The notes beneath the pieces are model-generated. The model did no database searches. It saw nothing but the letters and a program-made list of their open reading frames with translations, and had not been told where the DNA came from. A stretch of DNA of 64,000 nucleotides from NCBI RefSeq assembly GCF_000012325.1, contig NC_003910.7, positions 2,418,001-2,482,000 on the forward strand. Direction: 5' to 3'. This document shows, piece after piece, positions 30,298-38,542 of this stretch. Every line of letters starts with the position of its first letter. Within the stretch, counting starts at the first letter, position 1. The position numbers were made by a program, and so were the translations under genes. This DNA comes from Colwellia psychrerythraea 34H (lineage in GTDB: Bacteria; Pseudomonadota; Gammaproteobacteria; Enterobacterales; Alteromonadaceae).

Positions 30298-31302
30298 CTA
30301 ATTTCGACTTTTGACAGTGGGAACAATGTGAGTTTTTCTGTCGTAATCAGCAGTTTGTTTTATAGTTGTATGGCCAGCAGCGTTTCTTTTTTCTTCTAAA
30401 TTGCCTTCAAAATCGCTTATCCCTTTGGCTTTTAGATCGTGAAAGGTGAAATCCATTAAATAACCAGTTGATTTTCTTGCGCGTTCCATCGTTGATACCC
30501 AACGATCACGAAAACCATTAGTACCATAACCTGAACCGTTAAACTGATGAATGACATACATTGAACTAATTGATGGGTTCACTTTGTTTGCGTGAGAAAT
30601 AGCTTTTTTGAGACGTGGAGACCATTCTTTTATTTGTTTCTTGCCAGTTTTACCTTGTTTGATATAAATACCGTCAGCAATAAGTTGTTCTTTTCGTAAT
30701 CTCTCAACGTCACCACGCCTAGCCATACAAAGGTAAGATATTTCAGCAGCGGCATAGATGACGGGACAAGCGTGATTTAGCAACGCTTGATATTCTACAT
30801 CTGTGACGTAACGGTCACGCGCTTTTTCGGTAAACTTCTTTACACCGACACAAGGATTCACCTTTATTTTTCCGCGTTCATACGCCCATGAAAATATGGA
30901 TTGTAATGCAGATTTGTGACGGTTTGCTTGACTAATCCCAGACTTAACAGCTTTCTTATCCATGAACATGCGTACATGCTTAGGTTCAACCTTGTTGATG
31001 TCCATCTTGCCAAAAGCTATCAACAAATCCTTTTTGTAACCTAGATAATCCTTTTGAGTACGGGGTGCTTTGTCGATGAATGATGCGCTGAGAAAGAACT
31101 TTTCAAACAAACTAGCAACCGAATTGAAATTATCCAATGATGCACATTCTTTTTCGTATAACATCCAAACAAGCGACTTAGCAACGTCCAATCCACACAA
31201 ACGAATTTTCCCGCCAGATTTTGGTTGAAATACATATGCCACTTTTGTTTTATAAACCCGAGGTGGCATCCATTTTTCTTCAGCTTTGCGTTGTTGAGTC
31301 AC
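30298..31302 (-). CDS. tyrosine recombinase (phage/island integrase)
   Basis: 334 aa from a GTG at 31302 with AAGG 8 bases ahead. Arm-type N-terminal part, SAM-like core-binding domain (about 60-165) and C-terminal catalytic domain. Catalytic residues: arginine in CMARRGDVERL, lysine in KTGKKQIK, FHDLKAKG where family box II has H-x-x-R/K, AGHTTIKQTADYDRK with histidine and the tyrosine nucleophile. The gene reads toward tRNA-Ser copy 2, so that tRNA is the likely attachment site. The short DUF4224 gene lies 10 bp upstream. It appears intact. Confidence 0.93.
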   Translation of the reverse strand: MTQQRKAEEKWMPPRVYKTKVAYVFQPKSGGKIRLCGLDVAKSLVWMLYEKECASLDNFNSVASLFEKFFLSASFIDKAPRTQKDYLGYKKDLLIAFGKMDINKVEPKHVRMFMDKKAVKSGISQANRHKSALQSIFSWAYERGKIKVNPCVGVKKFTEKARDRYVTDVEYQALLNHACPVIYAAAEISYLCMARRGDVERLRKEQLIADGIYIKQGKTGKKQIKEWSPRLKKAISHANKVNPSISSMYVIHQFNGSGYGTNGFRDRWVSTMERARKSTGYLMDFTFHDLKAKGISDFEGNLEEKRNAAGHTTIKQTADYDRKTHIVPTVKSRN

Positions 31303-31312
31303 AGTCTACACC

Positions 31313-31513
31313 TTAAAAATCTAGGTCAAATCCGTCATCTTTAGTTATTCGGTTCTGTCCTGCTTGCTCTATCCATTTGTTAGTTGTACGTACTTGGCCG
31401 TCCTTACCCTCAACATAGTAAATTTTATGCTTTCTGAGACATTTTGCGACATCCGAAGGCTGAACATAACCAGTCAATTGCCTAAGATCTTCTTTATCCA
31501 ATATAGACAACAT
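31313..31513 (-). CDS. DUF4224 domain protein, integrase partner
   Basis: 66 aa. LDKEDLRQLTGYVQPSDVAK followed by CLRKHKIYYVEGKDGQV matches DUF4224, a small predicted DNA-binding family usually coded directly upstream of phage-type integrases. AAGGAG lies 9 bases before the ATG. By position it could act as a directionality factor or repressor; not shown. Confidence 0.75.
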   Translation of the reverse strand: MLSILDKEDLRQLTGYVQPSDVAKCLRKHKIYYVEGKDGQVRTTNKWIEQAGQNRITKDDGFDLDF

Positions 31514-32538
31514 CAGTGATGTCTCCTTTTATCAATTGGTTCAAACAACGATATTTATGACTATAGGTTTGCGTTAAGTTAAGAGCTAATGTTTGATGGC
31601 TCATATTCATTACCTTTAATTAATTGGATGAATAACTTCTATTGAGGTTTTATACTCAATCCGTAATAGCATAGTGCTAATTTTTTCTTACGATTAGTTA
31701 CTCGATTTAAAGTAAATATAATGCATTACAATACTTCACACAAGGCCTGATATCTCTACACCCCTTTGTCTTAGCGGGCTGCGCACCATTAAGGCCTGCG
31801 GCGCAGTGCTTTTCATTTGTGCAGAAAATCTAGTTTTTTTTAAATGACAGGACTCTAGGAATGTTTTTCTTTAATAAATGCTGTTTAAATGTACAAATTG
31901 CGTATTACCACGATATAGATCGGTATAAGGTGATAGCTGATGCCTGTTAATATGAATATACTTAGGATGAAGTAACTGATGCCTTCATGGATAATTACAT
32001 CAGTTATGCCACCTAATTACATCAGTTATGCCAGTCATTATCATCTAATACTGCCACCTAATAACATTGGCTGCGGCCAATGAATAACATAAGGTTTGCC
32101 ACTAATAAATATGATCACTTTGTGCGCAAAGGGGAAGCTATGAGTGAATTAACTGATACTTCGGCTACTTAGCCAAAAGCTGACATTAGATTTTGAGTCA
32201 CTGACGGCATCTCAGAGCGTTTTGCTGACATTAGACTGGTCATGTGTTTTTAGTTTTCTAACTCGTTAAGGGGCACTTAGCGCCATAGAGCTTATGATTT
32301 TTTTTCCGAATTAACAAGATCAATAAATGACAAGATGCCAATTTTAACAAAAGGCATTTAGTGGTGTTATGACAAGATTTATTTGAATCGAAGAAGAAAA
32401 TAAAGCGTAGTTTTTCTGCTGCATAATATAGTCGCTTACATGAAGATGGTTAATATGTCTCTCCATTTGCTGTTATCCCTAGTTGTATTTTATTTAAGAA
32501 CATTATTATAAATCAGGATGACTTGAATATCAGTATTG
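31514..32538. other. gene-poor island junction region
   Basis: About 1 kb with no convincing gene on either strand. It contains a small GC-rich inverted repeat (CTGCGC/GCGCAG near 31783-31810), degenerate 22-23 bp repeats at 31981-32112, and a direct repeat GCTGACATTAGA at 32179-32190 and 32224-32235. The patchwork suggests decayed mobile DNA. Confidence 0.6.
31981..32112. repeat. degenerate 22-23 bp tandem repeats
   Basis: Six units each begin GCC(A) and continue with AT-rich text resembling ACCTAATTACATCAGTTAT. The first two share 20 identical nt (31992-32011 and 32014-32033). Later units diverge, one carrying the palindrome CATTGGC-TGCG-GCCAATG (near 32064-32081). Confidence 0.6.
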
Positions 32539-32539
32539 T

Positions 32540-32553
32540 TGACAACGTTATCA
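32540..32553. promoter_or_regulatory. LacI-type operator, site 1 (sulfatase at 32599)
   Basis: TGACAACGTTATCA, 46 bp before the ATG at 32599. With the preceding T it gives TTGACA, a perfect -35 hexamer, inside the site. A longer reading of the sulfatase would run through this operator, supporting the shorter start. Confidence 0.7.
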
Positions 32554-32598
32554 TGTTGTTGCAATATGCCTGTAGTCAAAGTTAACTGTTGGAATAAT

Positions 32599-34035
32599 AT
32601 GAAAGTACAAATTAAGAGCATAACTCAATGGGGCGGGGTGCTTCTACTGAGCTTTTCCTCATGTTATGTCAATGCAAATAAGCTCATTAAGCCAAATATA
32701 CTTTTTATTGCGGTTGATGATTTAAAGCCGCTTATTCGTGATTATGGAACAGCTAAAGTTCAGACGCCTAATATTGATAAATTGGCAAGTCAAAGTACTG
32801 TCTTTACCCGTGCTTATTCTCAATATCCGGTATGTGGGCCTTCTCGGATGAGCATTCTTACCGGATTGCGACCAGAATCAAATGGCATTATGAATTTGAA
32901 AGATAAGATTCGTGATGTTAACCCCAGCGTTATAACACTACCTCAATTTTTTAAAAATAATGGTTATGAAACAGCGGCAACAGGGAAAATTTTTGATCCA
33001 AGGAACACCACGAGTCGCAGTGAAGAAGAAGTATTATCTTGGTCAATTCCCTATCAAAGGCCTAAACACGGATTAAAGGGAAAAACACGTTTAGCGGTTG
33101 AGTCTATTGATGAACCGGATGAAAAATTTGTTGATGGCGGTATTCTTAAACGTGGCAAAAAGCTACTTAAACAAATGGCAAATAAAAACAAACCCTTCTT
33201 TTTAGCCGTTGGTTTTAAGAAGCCTCACTTACCATTTGTAGCACCAAAAAAATATTATGATTTATATAGCAGAGAAAGTTTTGACTTAGCAAGTTACCAA
33301 AGTGCCCCAGAAGATGCTGATACAACTTACTTATTTCATAAAAATCAAGAGTTAAGAGGGTATAAACCAACGCCTATTAAAGGTGGAGAAATAAAGCCTT
33401 ATCCAAAAGGTAAACTATCTTCTGCCCACCAAAAAGAGTTATTACATGGCTACTTTGCCTCGGTAAGCTTTATTGATAGCCTTGTTGGTGAATTACTCGA
33501 AGAGCTTGAAAAAACAGGTCAAGCTGAAAATACGGTAATTGTTTTTTGGGGGGACCACGGTTTTCATTTAGGTGATCATGGATTATGGGGGAAGCACACT
33601 ACTATGGAGCAAGCTAACCATGTTCCATTAATTATTAAAATCCCAGGTAGTAAAGCTAATCGTTATGCTAAGCCTGTTGAATTACTTGATGTTTTCCCTT
33701 CACTAACCGAAGCCGCAGGACTTTCAATACCGAATAACTTACAAGGAACAAGTTTAGTTTCTCTTGTAACAGGAAAGCTAAAATCAATTGATAAAGTCGC
33801 TATTAGCCAGTACAAGCGAAAAGGAGCGTATGGCTATTCAATGCGTACAGAGCAATATCGATATACCCAGTGGGTTACTCCAAGTGGTAAAGTCGTTTAT
33901 CGTGACTTGTATGATCTTATTAACGACCCCCTAGAAACCAAAAACATCATTAATACACCAGAAGGTAAATTGTTAGAGGTTGAGTTGAACAAACAACTTC
34001 ATACCAACAGTGCAGGTTTAAAAAGATTGAAATAA
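32599..34035 (+). CDS. formylglycine sulfatase, iduronate-2-sulfatase-like
   Basis: 478 aa from the ATG at 32599; the longer frame from 32536 covers the operator and is rejected. Signal peptide about residues 1-27. Type I sulfatase: metal ligands D40-D41 (IAVDDLKP), the cysteine converted to formylglycine is C79 in VCGPSRMSILTG, later metal ligands in WGDHGFHLGDHG. The closest shape is the iduronate-2-sulfatase group (SulfAtlas S1_7-like), which in marine bacteria acts on various algal polysaccharides. Paralogue of 59827-61335. First unit of the utilisation locus, with its own operator and terminator. Confidence 0.9.
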   Translation: MKVQIKSITQWGGVLLLSFSSCYVNANKLIKPNILFIAVDDLKPLIRDYGTAKVQTPNIDKLASQSTVFTRAYSQYPVCGPSRMSILTGLRPESNGIMNLKDKIRDVNPSVITLPQFFKNNGYETAATGKIFDPRNTTSRSEEEVLSWSIPYQRPKHGLKGKTRLAVESIDEPDEKFVDGGILKRGKKLLKQMANKNKPFFLAVGFKKPHLPFVAPKKYYDLYSRESFDLASYQSAPEDADTTYLFHKNQELRGYKPTPIKGGEIKPYPKGKLSSAHQKELLHGYFASVSFIDSLVGELLEELEKTGQAENTVIVFWGDHGFHLGDHGLWGKHTTMEQANHVPLIIKIPGSKANRYAKPVELLDVFPSLTEAAGLSIPNNLQGTSLVSLVTGKLKSIDKVAISQYKRKGAYGYSMRTEQYRYTQWVTPSGKVVYRDLYDLINDPLETKNIINTPEGKLLEVELNKQLHTNSAGLKRLK

Positions 34036-34063
34036 TTGGGACTTGAAAAAATTAGTGTGAATG

Positions 34064-34102
34064 AAAAGCCATTATCTATTTTATAGATAATGGCTTTTCT
34101 TT
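34064..34102 (+). terminator. terminator of the first sulfatase gene
   Basis: AAAAGCCATTATCTAT (34064-34079) pairs with ATAGATAATGGCTTTT (34083-34098) across TTT. Confidence 0.92.
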
Positions 34103-34455
34103 ATTTCAAATACAGATTACACACAACATGTTTGATAACGATGTTTTACTTCTCTATTTTGTGTTGACTTCCGTATGGCTCTCTATTGATATGATAACTG
34201 ATTAACGAGCTAGCTCTAAGTCGCTTTATTGTTAATTTGTTCGGGGTGTAAGCCCTCAGTTCAAACGTCATACTTCATTAATTCAATTAGATGAAAGTCT
34301 TATTTAAGTATTCGTTATCAGTTGTTTACGTGTATTTCGTCGCCTTGTTTCTGTTGTTTAATTGACCTTCTTTTCACTTGTACCATATATAACCTTTCAT
34401 CATAAAAATAGATTTTAGATTATTATAGATGTAATAAAAGTGTATTAAATTGTAT
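34103..34455. other. long leader region before the TonB receptor, no gene
   Basis: About 350 bp without coding signs. A half operator, TGATAACGATGTTT (34133-34146), lies far upstream and may be an auxiliary site. Confidence 0.4.
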
Positions 34456-34469
34456 TGACAACGATATCA
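34456..34469. promoter_or_regulatory. LacI-type operator, site 2 (TonB receptor)
   Basis: TGACAACGATATCA; with the preceding T it forms TTGACA at 34455-34460. A -10-like TATTGT sits 16 bp later (34477-34482). A repressor bound here would cover the -35 box. About 95 bp before the receptor ATG. Confidence 0.75.
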
Positions 34470-34564
34470 ATTGGTGTATTGTTAAGCTATCTAATAATAA
34501 AAATAATATTGCACAAAGTAATTATTATGAATATAACTATGTCACTAAGAGAAAGGGTTTAAAG

Positions 34565-37312
34565 ATGAAACGAACTTTTAATAAAACACTATTAAGTGTA
34601 AGTATTCTCGCTATTCTTAGCGGAGCCACTATCGTTCAAGCGGCCGAAACTAGCACAACAGTTGAAGTTGAAAAGAAAGCGAGTGCTAAAAAAGCTAAAA
34701 AGAAAGATGACAAAGGAATTGAAGTCATTGAAGTTGTCGGTACCCGTGGCAGCTTAAAACGCTCTATGAATGCGAAGCGCTTTTCTGATCAAGTAATGGA
34801 TGGTGTTTCTGCTGAAGATATCGGTAAGCTACCTGATAATAATATTGCCGAAGCACTTTCTCGTGTTGTTGGTGTATCAATGTCCCGTGCTGATGGTGAA
34901 GGTGAGTTTGTAAGTATTCGCGGTATGGCGCCAGGGCTAAGCCAAGTTACTTTAAATGGTCAATCAATGGCCAATAGTAATAGTAAATCTATTACCAGTA
35001 ATGGTGCATCAAGTCGTAGCTTTAATTTAAATAATATCGCCAGTGAAATGGTTGCGGGTATAGAAGTCTTTAAAAGCCCAATTGCAAGTATGGTAGAAGG
35101 CTCTGTTGGTGGTACGGTTAATTTGAAAAGCCGTAGCCCTATTGATTCCGGTAATAAAGCAACCATAACAGCTCGTGCTGATTATAATGAAAATGCGGCT
35201 GCGGCAGGTGGCGGTTTAAATTTATTCTTAAATGGCGTCAATGATGATGAAACCTTTGGTTCCTCTGTTGCTGTAAGTTATTTTGACAGAACTACGCAGC
35301 GTAATAGTTTTGAAAGTCGCGGTTGGGCACTACAAAAAAAAGCGCCTTATGTAAACGAATATAACGAAGATGGTACGCTAAATAAAGCAGGTGTTAGTGA
35401 TACACCTGTCTATCGTATTGAAGATATCCGTGCCAACTTTAGACACGATGAGCGAGAACGCATCAATGTTAATGCTAAAGCACAATGGCTAATTTCAGAT
35501 GAGTTAGATTTTAGTGTTGATGCTCTCTATAGCCGTCAGCAACGTAATTTTATTTCAACAAACTGGGATGTTGATTTTAGAGATAATGATAAACTGATTG
35601 TTGACATGGACAGTATTGTAATTGATGGCGAAAATGTTGTATCACAAATTGCCAGCGCAAATGACAAGGCAGGTAAAAACTATAATCATGAACAAACAGG
35701 TTTTGATCGCTCTTATGATGATGAAACCATTGCGGTAAACTTTACACTTGATTACATGCTAAATGACAATTGGACCATAACACCTAAAATTGGCTATAGC
35801 CAAGCGACAGGTTTACGTGATGATATTAATCCTTTATTCAGTACCAAAGTTCAAAATTTAGGATACAGTTTACCTAATGGTAGTTACATGCCAGAAATTA
35901 TTTACCCAACTGACCCTGATGAATTAGCGGCAATGAACCCTGAAAATCTCCAACTCGATGTAATGAACTATAAAAGTTTTGAAGTAGAAGATCAGCAAGG
36001 TTACGTACAATTAGATTTATCTACTGATTTAGACAATGAATATATCAGCTCAATTGAATTTGGTGCTCGTTATAATGAAATTCAAAAAACTAACCAAGTA
36101 TTTCAAGATAAAATCCAAGCTGATATTTTAGAGGCTAATGGTGGCACACAAATTATTTTATCAGATTATTCAAATTATACAGTAACGGATGGCATGTTAG
36201 ACAACGCCCCTGTAGATGCTTGGTATGTGCCTGACTTTGACAAAATCGATCAAGAGTTTGGCCACCTTGTTGAAAAGCTGGAAGTTCAAAGAGAAAATTA
36301 TGAAATAACTGAAAGTGTTACTGCTGCTTATGTTCAAGCCAATATTGATACTGAACTCTTGACTATTCCTGTACGCGGTAATCTTGGGGTTAGGTATGTA
36401 GACACAAAGATAGAGTCGACAGCTTATAAATTCTTAGCAGGTGAAGATCCAGCTTTAACTGAATCAGACAAAGATTATCAAGATGTACTGCCAAGTATTA
36501 ATTTAGCCTTTAACCTTAAAGATGACTTAATTTTACGTACTGCTGCCGCTAAAGTAATGGCGCGGCCTAACCATGCTGACATTGCACCAGTATTTAGAGA
36601 AATACGTTCATGGGATGCAGAGGATGGCGGCAAGTATATCATCGGAAATCCAGACTTAGACCCATACCGTGCAAATCAGTTTGATTTAAGTGCTGAATGG
36701 TATTTTGACAGTGAAGGTTTATTATCTACAGGTATCTTTTATAAAGACATAGAATCCTTCATTACCACTAGAACTGAATCAACAACATTGCCAGGTATTG
36801 GTGATGGTACACCATATGAAGTCACTCAACCTATTAATGGTGAAGGTGGTGTTGTACAAGGTTTTGAAGTTAGTTTTCAACAAGCATTCTATATGTTACC
36901 AGAGCCGTTTGATGGCCTAGGTACCGCAATAAACTATACCTATAATGACAGTGAAACGGAATTAATTAACAACGTTACTGGTGAGTTTATGAGCTTACCT
37001 GGCTTGTCACAAGATACAGCTAACTTTATGGTTTATTATGAAAAATATGGCTTTAGTACTCGTTTGGCATGGAACTATCGTAGCGAATACTTTAATCAGT
37101 TCTCTTGGTCTGAAGAGGCGCTGTATATAGAAGCTTATGATCAGTTAGATTTCCAATTGGGTTATGACTTTACTAAGAAAATGTCTATTAATTTTGAAGC
37201 GAAAAATATTACAGATGAGACAGTATATGAGTATGTTGGTAACCCTTCTCGCGCATATGCGGTTCGTGATAACGGCAGAACATTTAGCTTAAGCTTTAAG
37301 TACGCACTTTAA
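34565..37312 (+). CDS. TonB-dependent receptor for oligosaccharide import
   Basis: 915 aa. Signal peptide about 1-26, a Lys/Ala-rich linker (about 36-47), a TonB box-like IEVIEVVGTRGSLKR, then the plug domain (IAEALSRVVGVSMSR, VSIRGMAPGLSQVTLNG) and a 22-strand barrel ending in the aromatic-type terminus FSLSFKYAL. The plug style matches the TonB receptor subfamily first defined in Xanthomonas and Caulobacter and used for carbohydrates. As in other gammaproteobacterial loci there is no SusD partner. It is the only outer-membrane importer in the locus and has its own operator. Confidence 0.93.
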   Translation: MKRTFNKTLLSVSILAILSGATIVQAAETSTTVEVEKKASAKKAKKKDDKGIEVIEVVGTRGSLKRSMNAKRFSDQVMDGVSAEDIGKLPDNNIAEALSRVVGVSMSRADGEGEFVSIRGMAPGLSQVTLNGQSMANSNSKSITSNGASSRSFNLNNIASEMVAGIEVFKSPIASMVEGSVGGTVNLKSRSPIDSGNKATITARADYNENAAAAGGGLNLFLNGVNDDETFGSSVAVSYFDRTTQRNSFESRGWALQKKAPYVNEYNEDGTLNKAGVSDTPVYRIEDIRANFRHDERERINVNAKAQWLISDELDFSVDALYSRQQRNFISTNWDVDFRDNDKLIVDMDSIVIDGENVVSQIASANDKAGKNYNHEQTGFDRSYDDETIAVNFTLDYMLNDNWTITPKIGYSQATGLRDDINPLFSTKVQNLGYSLPNGSYMPEIIYPTDPDELAAMNPENLQLDVMNYKSFEVEDQQGYVQLDLSTDLDNEYISSIEFGARYNEIQKTNQVFQDKIQADILEANGGTQIILSDYSNYTVTDGMLDNAPVDAWYVPDFDKIDQEFGHLVEKLEVQRENYEITESVTAAYVQANIDTELLTIPVRGNLGVRYVDTKIESTAYKFLAGEDPALTESDKDYQDVLPSINLAFNLKDDLILRTAAAKVMARPNHADIAPVFREIRSWDAEDGGKYIIGNPDLDPYRANQFDLSAEWYFDSEGLLSTGIFYKDIESFITTRTESTTLPGIGDGTPYEVTQPINGEGGVVQGFEVSFQQAFYMLPEPFDGLGTAINYTYNDSETELINNVTGEFMSLPGLSQDTANFMVYYEKYGFSTRLAWNYRSEYFNQFSWSEEALYIEAYDQLDFQLGYDFTKKMSINFEAKNITDETVYEYVGNPSRAYAVRDNGRTFSLSFKYAL

Positions 37313-37402
37313 GTTTCTAGTTTGAGTAGTATGACGTGAATCAGATAAATGGTTCTTCTCTTGTAGGAGCCTTTTTAAAATTAGAATTTTAGGAGAATAG
37401 TG

Positions 37403-37675
37403 ATGAAGAAACTTAATTTAATTCCCTTTGCTTTGTTTTTAATCGTTAGCTTTAATAGCCAAGCAGGTAAACAAGAGTATTTTAATAAAATAGATATTGA
37501 TCAAAACCAGGTGTTAGATAAATCTGAGTTTAGCAAACATATGAAGAAATACCTTGCTAAACAATCTATTACAGATAAAACAATACAAAATAAAAAAGTT
37601 AATAACGGCTTTAAACGTAAAGATAGTAACAGTGATGGTCAACTAAATTTTGCTGAATTTTCAAGTCAAAAATAA
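37403..37675 (+). CDS. small secreted EF-hand protein
   Basis: 90 aa from the ATG at 37403 with AGGAG 7 bases ahead. Signal peptide about 1-22 ending in NSQAG. Two EF-hand loops: DIDQNQVLDKSEF and DSNSDGQLNFAEF, both with the acidic residues for calcium. It lies 90 bp behind the TonB receptor, probably in the same unit. Small periplasmic EF-hand proteins occur beside marine polysaccharide genes, where many enzymes need calcium; the role here is unknown. Confidence 0.8.
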   Translation: MKKLNLIPFALFLIVSFNSQAGKQEYFNKIDIDQNQVLDKSEFSKHMKKYLAKQSITDKTIQNKKVNNGFKRKDSNSDGQLNFAEFSSQK

Positions 37676-37683
37676 TATTAATT

Positions 37684-38051
37684 TGTCCCGTCCTAAAGTA
37701 AGTTGGCGGTTTTAATAGAAGGTCAGTAGCTTTGCTCCTGGCCTTTTTTGTGCTCTTGGATTGGTAGTTTTATAGGGAAACTCAAATATGGCCTAATTTC
37801 ATTGTTTTTTTTAGCTTGAAATGTGCTTTCAATAGCAAACCTATGACATGGTCTAATTGATAATACTACTACCCAGTTAAGACATAATTGGCTTAACTGG
37901 GATACAAATGAAAAACCGTAAAACATATTAAAAAGAATTCAAATTAGCTGTAACTGTACTCGTTAGAGAGCATAAAAACGCTTTAGCAGAAGCCGTTAGA
38001 AATTTAGACATTAGTGCTAGCTCAGGTAAAGTGCCTAGAAATGGACCTTGA
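37684..38051 (+). pseudogene. IS3-family left end and OrfA remnant
   Basis: TGTCCCGTCCTAAAG at 37684 looks like an IS terminal repeat. A frame from ATG 37918 reads MKNRKTY, an in-frame stop, then KEFKLAVTVLVREHKNALAE, an IS3 OrfA N-terminus. A second frame near 38041 reads MDLEILKKTAYLMTQ, an OrfA C-terminus. Stops and frameshifts make it non-functional. A perfect hairpin CCCAGTTAAG/CTTAACTGGG (37872-37901) precedes the ATG. Confidence 0.65.
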
Positions 38052-38139
38052 GATATTAAAAAAACAGCTTATCTTATGACTCAGCCCCCATCAAAATAGA
38101 AACACGAGAATTATCCTAAACTTTATTTTAATCTGGAAA

Positions 38140-38396
38140 GTAGTCGTTCACCTTTTGATACGCTGACAATGGCAATGTGGTAACGAAAACCCAAGGCAGG
38201 ATTGAGAGTTCATTCAGATCAAAGTGTTCAATATGCGAGTTATCAATATAGGCGAGTATTCAGGTTACATAGCTTTATTGGTAATATGAGTAAGAAAGGT
38301 TGTTGCTGGGATAATTCGGTAGCTGATAGCTTCTATGGTACCCTAAAATTAGGGTTACAGAGTCTAAATGATCTATTGCATAATACGTATGTTTAG
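38140..38396 (+). pseudogene. IS3-family OrfB (transposase) C-terminal remnant
   Basis: Reads (LTMAMW, stop) RKPKAGLRVHSDQSVQYASY, then FIGNMSKKGCCWDNSVADSFYGTLK. These are IS3 OrfB motifs around the second aspartate and the catalytic glutamate, but the glutamate of ESFF is D here and the N-terminal half is missing. Together with 37684-38051 this is an internally deleted IS3 element between the receptor and the GH5-like gene. Confidence 0.75.
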
Positions 38397-38485
38397 CTGT
38401 TCTTTACCAAAGCTAATAATGAAGAGTTGAATATCAATGTGTGCTTTTAATAAGGCTAGTATTGTTAGCATGACTTCTTATATAA

Positions 38486-38520
38486 CAAAAAGTGCCTATT
38501 AACATAAGTTAATAGGCATT
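38486..38520 (-). terminator. terminator of the GH5-like gene
   Basis: TGCCTATTAAC (38493-38503) pairs with GTTAATAGGCA (38508-38518); on the minus strand it is followed by T residues. Confidence 0.8.
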
Positions 38521-38542
38521 TATTAACGTTTACTTATTAAGC

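Noticed and set aside
30298..31302. Integrase judged defective because box II reads HDLK rather than HxxR
   Set aside because: Lysine at this place is found in related phage integrases, and the other catalytic residues are present.
31783..31810. GC-rich inverted repeat considered as an integron attC site
   Set aside because: Lacks the conserved core sites, and no integron integrase or cassette is present; the recombinase nearby is of phage type.
31981..32112. Resemblance to a CRISPR array
   Set aside because: Units are only 22-23 bp, have no separate spacers, and there are no cas genes.
34133..34146. Eleventh operator candidate TGATAACGATGTTT
   Set aside because: Right half does not match and it is over 400 bp from the receptor gene; noted only as a possible auxiliary site.
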